Assembly: GCA_007136375.1 (NCBI GenBank)
Contig: SLHB01000391.1
Span: forward strand, 1 to 5,444
Origin: Candidatus Hydrogenedentota bacterium
GTDB taxonomy: Bacteria > Hydrogenedentota > Hydrogenedentia > Hydrogenedentales > SLHB01
Length of the DNA: 5,444 nucleotides
Reading direction: 5' to 3'
Below are positions 1 through 5,368 of the stretch, piece by piece; within the stretch, counting starts at the first letter, position 1, and each line of letters opens with the position of its first letter. The notes beneath the pieces were generated by a model, which saw only the letters and a list, made by a program, of their open reading frames with translations, did not search any database and was not told where the DNA came from. A program made the position numbers and the translations under genes.

Positions 1-1
1 C

Positions 2-988
2 GTCAACAGCGGCAACGCCAACGCGTGCACGGGCCCCCAGGGCCTTCAGGACGCCGCGACCACGGCGGAGGCCGTGGCGGAAGCCATCGGGTGCGCGCCC
101 CTGGAGGTGGCCGTGTGCAGCACCGGCGTCATCGGCGTGCCCCTGCCGATGGATCGCATCCTGCCCGCCATTGAAACCGCGACGGCCGCGGCGGCGCCGG
201 ACCGGCACGAACAGGCGGCCCGGGCGATCATGACCACGGACACCGTGCCCAAGGAAACCGCCGTGGAGGTGGCGTTGAGCGGGGGGACGGCGCGGATTGG
301 CGCCATGGCGAAGGGCTCGGGTATGATTGCGCCCAACATGGCCACGATGCTCGCCTTCCTCACGACGGACGCGGCGGCGGACCCAGCGGTCTTGCGCGGG
401 CTGTTGACGCGGGCGGTTGACAAGACCTTCAACTGCATCAGCGTGGACAACGACACGAGCACGAACGACACGGTGTTGCTGCTGGCCAATGGCCAGAGCG
501 AAACCGCGCCCCTGGTGGAAGGCGGCGCGGACCACGCGGCCTTCGCGGAGGCCCTGGATGCCGTCTGCGCGGACCTGGCGAAGCGCCTCGTCGACGATGG
601 CGAGGGCGCCACGAAACGGGCCCACATCGTAGTCCAGGGCGCGCCGGACGGCGATGCGGCCAAGGCCGTGGCCCGGGCCATCGCCCATTCGCAGTTGTGC
701 AAGACGGCGTTCTTCGGCGAAGACCCCAATTGGGGGCGGATCGCCTGCGCGGCGGGCTACGCGGGCGCGGCCTTCGACCCGGACCGCATGAGCATCCACA
801 TCGGCGGCGTGACGCTGATGCGGGATGGAACGGCCGAACCCTTCGACGAGGCGGAAGCCAAGGCGGTCATGGCCCAGCGGGAGTTCACCGTGACCGTGGA
901 CTTGGGGGCCGGATCCGGCGAGGCGGCGTATTGGAGCTCCGATCTCAGCTATGACTATGTCCGGATAAACGCGGATTACCGAACGTGA
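2..988 (+). CDS. argJ: Arginine biosynthesis bifunctional protein ArgJ (glutamate N-acetyltransferase), 5' partial
   Basis: ArgJ transfers the acetyl group of N2-acetylornithine to glutamate, closing the cyclic arginine pathway; some members also use acetyl-CoA. The frame is open from base 2, giving 328 residues against about 400 in the family, so the N-terminal 70-80 residues lie outside the window. Family motifs appear in order: VNSGNANACTG (fragment residues 1-11), CSTGVIG (39-45, containing the Thr-Gly pair of the oxyanion hole), KGSGMIAPNMATML (104-117), GEDPNWGRI (239-247), and the conserved C-terminal ending DLSYDYVRINADYRT. In this family the precursor cleaves itself between Ala and Thr of the MATML motif, so Thr115 of this fragment (base 344) should be the nucleophile and new N-terminus of the beta chain. 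An in-frame GTG at 74 is not the real start, because conserved ArgJ sequence precedes it. The stop overlaps the argB start. Whether it is mono- or bifunctional cannot be told from the sequence. Confidence 0.98.
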   Translation, partial: VNSGNANACTGPQGLQDAATTAEAVAEAIGCAPLEVAVCSTGVIGVPLPMDRILPAIETATAAAAPDRHEQAARAIMTTDTVPKETAVEVALSGGTARIGAMAKGSGMIAPNMATMLAFLTTDAAADPAVLRGLLTRAVDKTFNCISVDNDTSTNDTVLLLANGQSETAPLVEGGADHAAFAEALDAVCADLAKRLVDDGEGATKRAHIVVQGAPDGDAAKAVARAIAHSQLCKTAFFGEDPNWGRIACAAGYAGAAFDPDRMSIHIGGVTLMRDGTAEPFDEAEAKAVMAQREFTVTVDLGAGSGEAAYWSSDLSYDYVRINADYRT

Positions 989-1869
989 AGATGCAGGAAG
1001 AGACCATCCAGGAGTTCATCCAGAAGGCCGCCACGCTCGTGGAGGCCTTGCCCTACATCCGTGAATTTGAAGGCAAAACCATCGTCATCAAATACGGCGG
1101 CAGCGCCATGGAAAATCCCGTGCTCCAGCGCAGCACCGCCGAGGACGTGGTGCTCATGCGTTACGTGGGGATGAACCCGGTGGTCGTCCACGGCGGCGGT
1201 CCGGCCATTAACCGCACCCTCGACCGCTTCGGCATCAAGCCCCAGTTCCGCAACGGCCTTCGCGTCACCGACAGCGAGACCATGTCCGTGGTGGAGATGG
1301 TGCTGGCCGGCTCCATCAACAAGGAGCTGGTGTCTCTGCTCAACGTGGCGGGAGGCAACGCCGTGGGCCTCACGGGCAAGGACGGCAATCTCATACACGC
1401 CAAACAGTTGGAGATTGACGGAGGCGGCGACATCGGCCGCGTGGGCGTCGTCACGGGCATCGACTTCAAAGTGGTGGACGTGCTGTGCGGCGCGGGCATG
1501 ATCCCCGTCATCGCGCCCATCGCCACGGACACGGACGGCAACACTTGGAACGTGAACGCCGACACGGCCGCCGGCGAAATCGCCGCGTCGCTCCAGGCGG
1601 AAAAGCTCGTCTTCCTCACGGACACGCCAGGCTTGCTCCGCGATGTGGAGGATCCGTCAACGCTCATCCACCAAGTGCGTTACAAAGAGGTGGAGTCCTT
1701 GAAGGCCCAGGGGGTCATCGCGGGCGGCATGATCCCCAAAGTGGACGCCTGCCTGCGGGGCTTGGATCACGGCGTGCGAAAGACCCACATCATCGACGGC
1801 CGCATTCCCCATTCGCTGCTCCTGGAAATATTCACGGTGCGCGGGCTGGGGACCCTTGTGTGTCATTGA
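985..1869 (+). CDS. argB: Acetylglutamate kinase ArgB
   Basis: ArgB is the cytoplasmic kinase that phosphorylates N-acetyl-L-glutamate with ATP, the step after ArgJ. The 294-residue protein has the amino-acid-kinase fold motifs: KYGGSAM (K36-M42), VVVHGGGPAIN (66-76), GLRVTD with Arg93, NVNAD (189-193) and GGMIPKV with Lys252. Lys36, Arg93, Asn189, Asp193 and Lys252 match the substrate and ATP residues known from the E. coli enzyme. About 30 residues precede the first strand, whereas E. coli ArgB starts almost directly at it. This extension, plus the C-terminal E281-x5-G-L-G-T pattern, resembles the arginine-inhibited hexameric class, so feedback control by arginine is inferred. The GTG at 985 overlaps the argJ stop (GTGA). 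An ATG at 991 would shorten the protein by two residues, and neither start has a clear ribosome-binding site, which fits translational coupling. Confidence 0.98.
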   Translation: MKMQEETIQEFIQKAATLVEALPYIREFEGKTIVIKYGGSAMENPVLQRSTAEDVVLMRYVGMNPVVVHGGGPAINRTLDRFGIKPQFRNGLRVTDSETMSVVEMVLAGSINKELVSLLNVAGGNAVGLTGKDGNLIHAKQLEIDGGGDIGRVGVVTGIDFKVVDVLCGAGMIPVIAPIATDTDGNTWNVNADTAAGEIAASLQAEKLVFLTDTPGLLRDVEDPSTLIHQVRYKEVESLKAQGVIAGGMIPKVDACLRGLDHGVRKTHIIDGRIPHSLLLEIFTVRGLGTLVCH

Positions 1870-1953
1870 GCGGACAAACGCCCGTTCTTCGGGGCCGTTA
1901 CCACATATTCACTCGCGTTCGAGGCGGAGTCCAACCCGGATTCCGTCAAGTCT

Positions 1954-1959
1954 AGGAGG
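1954..1959 (+). promoter_or_regulatory. Shine-Dalgarno site for exbB
   Basis: A perfect AGGAGG lies 11 bases before the GTG at 1971. It decides the start of the ExbB-type gene and marks independent translation initiation after the 101-base gap behind argB. No convincing promoter or T-tailed terminator was seen in 1870-1970. The only structure is a small CCCG-TTCTT-CGGG hairpin at 1881-1893. Confidence 0.75.
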
Positions 1960-1970
1960 CAATTGCGCCC

Positions 1971-2603
1971 GTGTACGACTATTTCGAAGTAATTTTCCAG
2001 GGCGGGATCATTATGTTCCCCATCCTTGGCTGTTCCGTGGTGGCGCTGGCGATCACCATCGAGCGCTTCTTCACCCTTCGCCGGGCGCGCATCGACACGC
2101 GGGAGTTCATGGACACGATGCGGACGGTTCTGCGTCAGAACCGGACCCAGGAGGCCATCGAGATCTGTGACGAGACGGACGGCCCCATCGCCCGCATCAT
2201 GAAGGCGGGGATCCTGAAGCACAACCGCAGCAAGGAAGACATCCGCGAGGCCATCGAAGACGCGGGACACCTCGAAATCCCCCGGCTGGAGCGCTACATG
2301 TCCGCCCTGGCCACGTGCGCCCACATCGCGCCGCTTCTGGGCCTGCTCGGCACGGTGGCGGGCATGATCAAGGCCTTCGCCCAGATTCAGACGCTGCAAG
2401 GCCAGGTCAACCCGTCGGACCTGGCGGAAGGCATCAGCAACGCCCTCGTGACCACGGCCGCGGGCCTGACGGTAGCGATTCCAACCCTTGTGGTTTACAA
2501 TTACTTCATCTCCAGAGTGGAGAACATGATCCTCGAAATGGAGATCAGCTCCTCGGAACTCGTGGAACTGCTCACGAAAGATCGCGACGAATATGAGATA
2601 TAA
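1971..2603 (+). CDS. exbB: MotA/TolQ/ExbB proton channel family protein
   Basis: This is the inner-membrane channel subunit of an ExbB-ExbD motor, which uses the proton gradient to drive a TonB- or TolA-type transducer. The 210-residue protein has three predicted membrane segments: about 12-32 (rich in I, F, V, A, ending in TIERF), about 112-134 and about 157-180, with a polar cytoplasmic loop of roughly 75 residues between the first two, as usual in the family. The hallmark segments are GLLGTVAGMIKAF (124-136) and EGISNALVTTAAGLTVAIP (153-171). Thr128 and Thr161/162 sit where ExbB and TolQ carry the pore threonines. The length suits ExbB/TolQ rather than MotA. ExbD follows after 48 bases, and a TonB-like gene comes next. 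With no tolB or pal visible, ExbB is the better name, but TolQ cannot be excluded. Confidence 0.93.
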   Translation: MYDYFEVIFQGGIIMFPILGCSVVALAITIERFFTLRRARIDTREFMDTMRTVLRQNRTQEAIEICDETDGPIARIMKAGILKHNRSKEDIREAIEDAGHLEIPRLERYMSALATCAHIAPLLGLLGTVAGMIKAFAQIQTLQGQVNPSDLAEGISNALVTTAAGLTVAIPTLVVYNYFISRVENMILEMEISSSELVELLTKDRDEYEI

Positions 2604-2633
2604 GGGCGCTAGCCAGCCGAGTGGCGGCCTGGT

Positions 2634-2641
2634 GGAAGGAG
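2634..2641 (+). promoter_or_regulatory. Shine-Dalgarno site for exbD
   Basis: GGAAGGAG ends 10 bases before the ATG at 2652 and supports that start over the nearby out-of-frame ATGs. Confidence 0.65.
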
Positions 2642-2651
2642 CGGCGATCCG

Positions 2652-3104
2652 ATGAAGTTCCGCAAGGAGGAAGGTCAGCGCCGGAAGGTGCGCGCCAACG
2701 TGGACCTGACGCCCCTCATCGACGTGGTCTTCCAGCTCCTCATCTTCTTCATGCTGTCGGCCACCTTCGTCGTTCAGGCCTCCATTCAGATAGAAATGCC
2801 CCAGGCCGAAGGCGCGGAAGCCTTTGAACAAAAGGACGTTTCCCTGACCTTGGCCTATGGCCAAGGCGGCCCCGGAGGCATGGGCCCCATCTACGTGGAC
2901 GACGTGCCCGTGGAGACCATGGAGGAGTTGTCCCTGGTCTTGGCGCAACACCGCGCCGACGTCCCCGACATGCGGCTGCTCATCCGGTCCGACGCGCGCC
3001 TCAACACGGGCCGTTTCGTGGAGGTCCTCGGCGTGGCCCAGAGCGTGGGCATCCACCGGTACGGCATCGCCGCGCAACCGCCCTCGGACGGCAACGAGGG
3101 ATGA
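2652..3104 (+). CDS. exbD: Biopolymer transport protein ExbD/TolR family
   Basis: This is the proton-relay partner of ExbB, with one membrane helix and a periplasmic domain. The 150-residue protein starts with a basic cytoplasmic tail (KFRKEEGQRRKVR), followed by NVDLTPLIDVVFQLLIFFML. Asp24 lies in the helix at the position of the essential, protonatable aspartate of ExbD/TolR. The helix runs to about residue 43, and a short linker leads to the periplasmic domain (about 62-142), which ends in the family-like segments LLIRSDARLNTGRFVEVLGVAQSVG and YGIAAQ. One oddity is a glycine-rich stretch, GQGGPGGMG (70-78), where most relatives have a short turn between the first two strands. The gene lies 48 bases after exbB and 130 bases before the TonB-like gene, consistent with one motor operon. 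Confidence 0.93.
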   Translation: MKFRKEEGQRRKVRANVDLTPLIDVVFQLLIFFMLSATFVVQASIQIEMPQAEGAEAFEQKDVSLTLAYGQGGPGGMGPIYVDDVPVETMEELSLVLAQHRADVPDMRLLIRSDARLNTGRFVEVLGVAQSVGIHRYGIAAQPPSDGNEG

Positions 3105-3146
3105 CGGCGGGCCCATCCGGCGTCTGGCGCAGGGCGCGGCGGGAAG

Positions 3147-3164
3147 CCGGCGCACGCGCGCCGG
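3147..3164 (+). other. Perfect GC hairpin in the exbD-tonB gap
   Basis: CCGGCGC and GCGCCGG form a 7-bp all-GC stem around a 4-base loop (ACGC). No T-run follows, so it is not a standard intrinsic terminator. It sits midway in the 130 untranslated bases between exbD and the TonB-like gene, and could stabilise or punctuate the transcript. In DNA this GC-rich, such a stem can also arise by chance. Confidence 0.4.
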
Positions 3165-3222
3165 GGCGGCAAACGGCGCCGGCGGCAATGCATGGAGGAT
3201 GCGCCCAGTATTGAGCCATCCC

Positions 3223-3228
3223 AGGAGG
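3223..3228 (+). promoter_or_regulatory. Shine-Dalgarno site for the TonB-like gene
   Basis: A perfect AGGAGG lies 6 bases before the ATG at 3235. It decides the start. The frame is open far upstream across exbD, and an in-frame ATG at 3199 has a GGAGG directly abutting it with no spacer, so it is a poor initiator. Confidence 0.75.
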
Positions 3229-3234
3229 CATCGC

Positions 3235-4086
3235 ATGACGCGCAACCGGGTCTTTCTCGTATCCCTCGGCGTGTCAATAGTGTTTCACCTATCGATGGTC
3301 ACCGTGTTTTCGATAGGCGTGTACTTTCCCCGCGAGGAAATCGACTACCACTACTTCGAGATCGTCGACCTCCGGAGCTACGCCCCCACGCCGACGGCGT
3401 CCGTCCAGGATCCATCCTTCCTGAGCAACCCCATGCAGAACCCCCTGGCCGAGAGCGAGGCCTTCTCCGTGGAGCGCCTCTCCCTTGACGGTTTGGCCGA
3501 TCGCGGCGAGGAGTCCGCGGAGGCGCCCTTCGCCGCACTGCCCGAAATCGAACTGCCCCGGCTGGAGTTCGCGGAACTGGACCGCCTGCGGGTGCGGGAA
3601 CACGGCCTGGACTTTCGGGCCCGGCACGGCTACCCCGTCGGGCCGCGGCCCCAGGACTCCTGGGCGCGCTTCGGTCAAGAGTTGGAGCGGATCGGCGAGG
3701 CCGTGACCCGGCTACCGCTGTGGGACTGGCTGGAGACGGAACGGCGGGAGGAACAAGAAGGGATTCAGCCCATCACCCGGCCGGCGCCCGGGTTCGCGGG
3801 CTACTTGGAATGGATGTCCGCGCCGGAGGACCGGCAGCTCCTTTTCGCGCCGCCGCTAGACACCCTCGGCGGGGTGGATCCCGCGGGCTTCGCGCCCCTG
3901 TCGTTCGTGCTCCGCATCAGTCCGGAAGGGCGGGTGACGGAAATCATCACGCCCATCGAAGGCGGCGAGGAGCTCGTGGCGGGCTTGGGCCGTCAGATTC
4001 TCCGCTACCGCTTCGAACCCGACACGCGGGAGCAACCCCGGGACCAGCACGCCTCCCTCGTCATCGCGGGAGACTACCGGCCGTGA
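3235..4086 (+). CDS. TonB/TolA-type energy transducer
   Basis: The protein likely spans the periplasm and passes energy from ExbB-ExbD to outer-membrane receptors. It has 283 residues. One N-terminal membrane helix (about 6-30) holds Ser14-x3-His18, the SxxxH pattern conserved in the TonB and TolA helices for contact with the motor. The C-terminal part (about 220-262) reads PLSFVLRISPEGRV, then a G-x-E-containing turn, then LRYRFEP, which matches the TonB C-terminal domain (strand, xPDGRV-like turn, helix, RFxP). The middle (about 50-200) is atypical: acidic and leucine-rich, with arginine and tryptophan, instead of the long proline/lysine-rich linker of classical TonB. It follows exbB-exbD and overlaps the next gene by GTGA. 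SxxxH does not separate TonB from TolA; the C-terminus and the lack of tolB/pal favour TonB. Confidence 0.85.
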   Translation: MTRNRVFLVSLGVSIVFHLSMVTVFSIGVYFPREEIDYHYFEIVDLRSYAPTPTASVQDPSFLSNPMQNPLAESEAFSVERLSLDGLADRGEESAEAPFAALPEIELPRLEFAELDRLRVREHGLDFRARHGYPVGPRPQDSWARFGQELERIGEAVTRLPLWDWLETERREEQEGIQPITRPAPGFAGYLEWMSAPEDRQLLFAPPLDTLGGVDPAGFAPLSFVLRISPEGRVTEIITPIEGGEELVAGLGRQILRYRFEPDTREQPRDQHASLVIAGDYRP

Positions 4087-4451
4087 TTCCCATCACCCTC
4101 ACGACGGCGCTCGCCGTCTATAGCGCGATTCTGGCGGGACTCGCCCTTATGATATGGGTATACACGGAGACCCGGGCGCATCGCCGGCGGCGCGAGTTAG
4201 GGAAGCAGTTTCTATGGCGTTGCGTGTATTGCCGCTATACCTACCTCGACGAACACGCGTCGGCGCTCTCAAAATGCCCCCGTTGCGCCAGCTACAACGC
4301 GGCCACGGACGAAGCCGCCCGGGAAGTGGCGCCTTCGCCAGCGGCGCTCCAGACCATTCAAGACGCGGCGAGCCACAGCGGCGACGGCCGGAACACCTCC
4401 AAGCGAAAGCGGCCCAACCAACGCCGGCGCGGCCCCCGGCGCCGCCGGTAG
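4083..4451 (+). CDS. Small membrane-anchored zinc-ribbon protein, function unknown
   Basis: I do not recognise a named family. The 122-residue protein has one N-terminal hydrophobic helix (about 6-27, ending MIWVY), then a basic cluster RAHRRRRE (31-38), then a four-cysteine motif, C47-V-Y-C50 and C65-P-R-C68 separated by 14 residues. This spacing fits a rubredoxin- or zinc-ribbon-like metal site. The remainder is polar and low-complexity and ends in a strongly basic tail (KRKRPNQRRRGPRRRR). The positive charges just after the helix predict that the ribbon and tail face the cytoplasm, under the positive-inside rule. The GTG start overlaps the TonB-like stop (GTGA), which implies translational coupling. 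A link to the motor is inferred from position only. The basic tail might bind nucleic acid or acidic phospholipid. It is last in the plus-strand run. Confidence 0.72.
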   Translation: MIPITLTTALAVYSAILAGLALMIWVYTETRAHRRRRELGKQFLWRCVYCRYTYLDEHASALSKCPRCASYNAATDEAAREVAPSPAALQTIQDAASHSGDGRNTSKRKRPNQRRRGPRRRR

Positions 4452-4518
4452 CGCGTCCGCTGCAACGCACCGCGGATCCACGCCACGGCTGCGGCCCCGG
4501 GGGGGCGGCCAATGCCGG

Positions 4519-5121
4519 TCAGTGACGGTAGCACCCTGCCGCGCACGCCCAATGGGCGGGAACCCAGACGCGGACGGGCCGGGTCTCGTAGCGCTCCGGC
4601 ACGTACACGGGTTCGTAGTACCCCTCGCGAACCATAACCTGGACGTTGCGTCCGTTCACTTCCCGCCGCTCGTACTGGGGCGGCACGTATTCCCGCGTCC
4701 AATGGCCCGGAATGTAGACCTGCTGCTGGCTCACTTCGTAGCGGCCGGGGACATACTGGCATTGGGGGCCTGAATAGACATGGATGTTGGTCCTCGGCCC
4801 GACGTAGACGTTCCGGGGCCACCAGCGCCTCTGCTCGGAGCCGCGGACAATAAAGCCGCCGGGCCACGTGATCACAGTGTCGCCTTCGCCTGGATCGATG
4901 CGGGTTTCGGAGACAATATGCCGCTGCACGGGCAACTGCCGGTTGCTATGAACATTCGAGAAGGGGGACTGACTGCCCAAATTCCGTTGCGGCGAAAGCC
5001 GGTTCTCAATGGTGCGGGTCTTGCCCTCGATCAGGCGGGGCTCCCGCTCGGCGTAGGCCACGCCCGCTGCAAACAGCGCCACAAAGACGCCCACACCGGC
5101 GCGCCGGAACCATGTGTTCAT
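4519..5121 (-). CDS. Exported repeat protein with [YW]-[VI]-P-x-x-[YW] motifs
   Basis: This is a 200-residue secreted or periplasmic protein of unknown function. The signal peptide is clear: MNTWFRR, a hydrophobic core, then AYA (22-24) before Glu25. Residues 25-100 are polar and arginine-rich. From about 120 the chain repeats a short motif: YVPGRY (123-128), YIPGHW (136-141), YVPPQY (145-150), YVPERY (173-178) and WVPAHW (186-191), with GYYEP (167-171) as a weaker unit. The units recall the PGHW-type, aromatic-rich repeats of small envelope proteins such as the YXWGXW-repeat group, but I cannot place it in a family. There are three cysteines, C121, C193 and C197; a disulfide near the C-terminus is possible. 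The gene converges on the zinc-ribbon gene with 67 bases between their stops. The ATG at 5121 has an excellent ribosome-binding site. Confidence 0.78.
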   Translation of the reverse strand: MNTWFRRAGVGVFVALFAAGVAYAEREPRLIEGKTRTIENRLSPQRNLGSQSPFSNVHSNRQLPVQRHIVSETRIDPGEGDTVITWPGGFIVRGSEQRRWWPRNVYVGPRTNIHVYSGPQCQYVPGRYEVSQQQVYIPGHWTREYVPPQYERREVNGRNVQVMVREGYYEPVYVPERYETRPVRVWVPAHWACAAGCYRH

Positions 5122-5131
5122 CGCTTCACAC

Positions 5132-5138
5132 CCTCCTT
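5132..5138 (-). promoter_or_regulatory. Shine-Dalgarno site for the exported repeat protein
   Basis: On the minus strand AAGGAGG lies 10 bases before the ATG at 5119-5121. It fixes the start and is strong evidence that the minus-strand gene is real. Confidence 0.8.
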
Positions 5139-5249
5139 ACGCATACTGCATCCCGTACAACTTCCGGGGGGACCACCGCCTGGAAGCCACGTAAAAGCGC
5201 GGCAGGATGCACGCATCCCGCCCGCTGGCCAATATCATAGACGCCCCCC

Positions 5250-5292
5250 AGGCCGAAATATTCAGGAATAACAACGCGTTCGCTTTCGGCCT
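5250..5292. repeat. Inverted repeat unit 1 (9-bp arms, 25-base loop)
   Basis: AGGCCGAAA (5250-5258) and TTTCGGCCT (5284-5292) are exact reverse complements enclosing 25 bases. The loop contains a second small inverted repeat, TATTC-AG-GAATA (5259-5270), and the 8-base palindrome AACGCGTT (5273-5280). It could be an RNA stem-loop in the leader of the minus-strand gene, a DNA-protein binding site, or part of a dispersed repeat. Confidence 0.6.
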
Positions 5293-5315
5293 CCCCGGGG
5301 ACTGCTCCCGTCCAG

Positions 5316-5358
5316 AGGCCGGCGATGGCGAAAATGAGTTGACTTGAACCGCCGGCCT
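5316..5358. repeat. Inverted repeat unit 2 (9-bp arms, 25-base loop)
   Basis: AGGCCGGCG (5316-5324) and CGCCGGCCT (5350-5358) are exact reverse complements enclosing 25 bases. Arm length, loop length and the first six bases of the arm (AGGCCG) match unit 1, which starts 66 bases earlier. The loops themselves are unrelated. Confidence 0.6.
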
Positions 5359-5368
5359 GTGGCATATT
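5339..5368 (+). promoter_or_regulatory. Possible rightward sigma70-type promoter
   Basis: TTGACT (5339-5344, five of six matches to the -35 consensus) is followed after 18 bases by CATATT (5363-5368, four of six matches to the -10 consensus). It would drive transcription out of the right edge of the window. The -35 lies in the loop of inverted repeat unit 2, and one arm of that repeat fills the spacer, so binding there could regulate it. This rests on consensus matching alone. Confidence 0.25.

Noticed and set aside
74..988. GTG at 74 as the start of ArgJ
   Set aside because: Conserved ArgJ sequence (NSGNANACTG and the following helix) is encoded in frame upstream to base 2, so the gene simply runs off the left edge.
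1881..1893. CCCG-TTCTT-CGGG hairpin after argB as a terminator
   Set aside because: The stem is only 4 bp and no T-run follows it.
1863..3245. Long minus-strand open frame of 460 codons opposite exbB and exbD
   Set aside because: It lies antisense to two clearly recognisable genes with good ribosome-binding sites. Its translation is low-complexity (Ala/Arg/His/Gly-rich) with no recognisable domain. Long antisense frames are expected in DNA this GC-rich.
4425..4506. GC hairpins near the convergent junction (CGGCGC/GCGCCG at 4425-4444 and GCCCC/GGGGC at 4494-4506) as terminators
   Set aside because: Neither is followed by a T-run on either strand, and the first lies inside the zinc-ribbon coding sequence. 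They may be chance products of base composition.
5325..5358. GGTTCAAGTC on the minus strand near 5340-5351 as a tRNA T-loop
   Set aside because: The flanking bases cannot form a T-stem, and no acceptor, D or anticodon arms are present.
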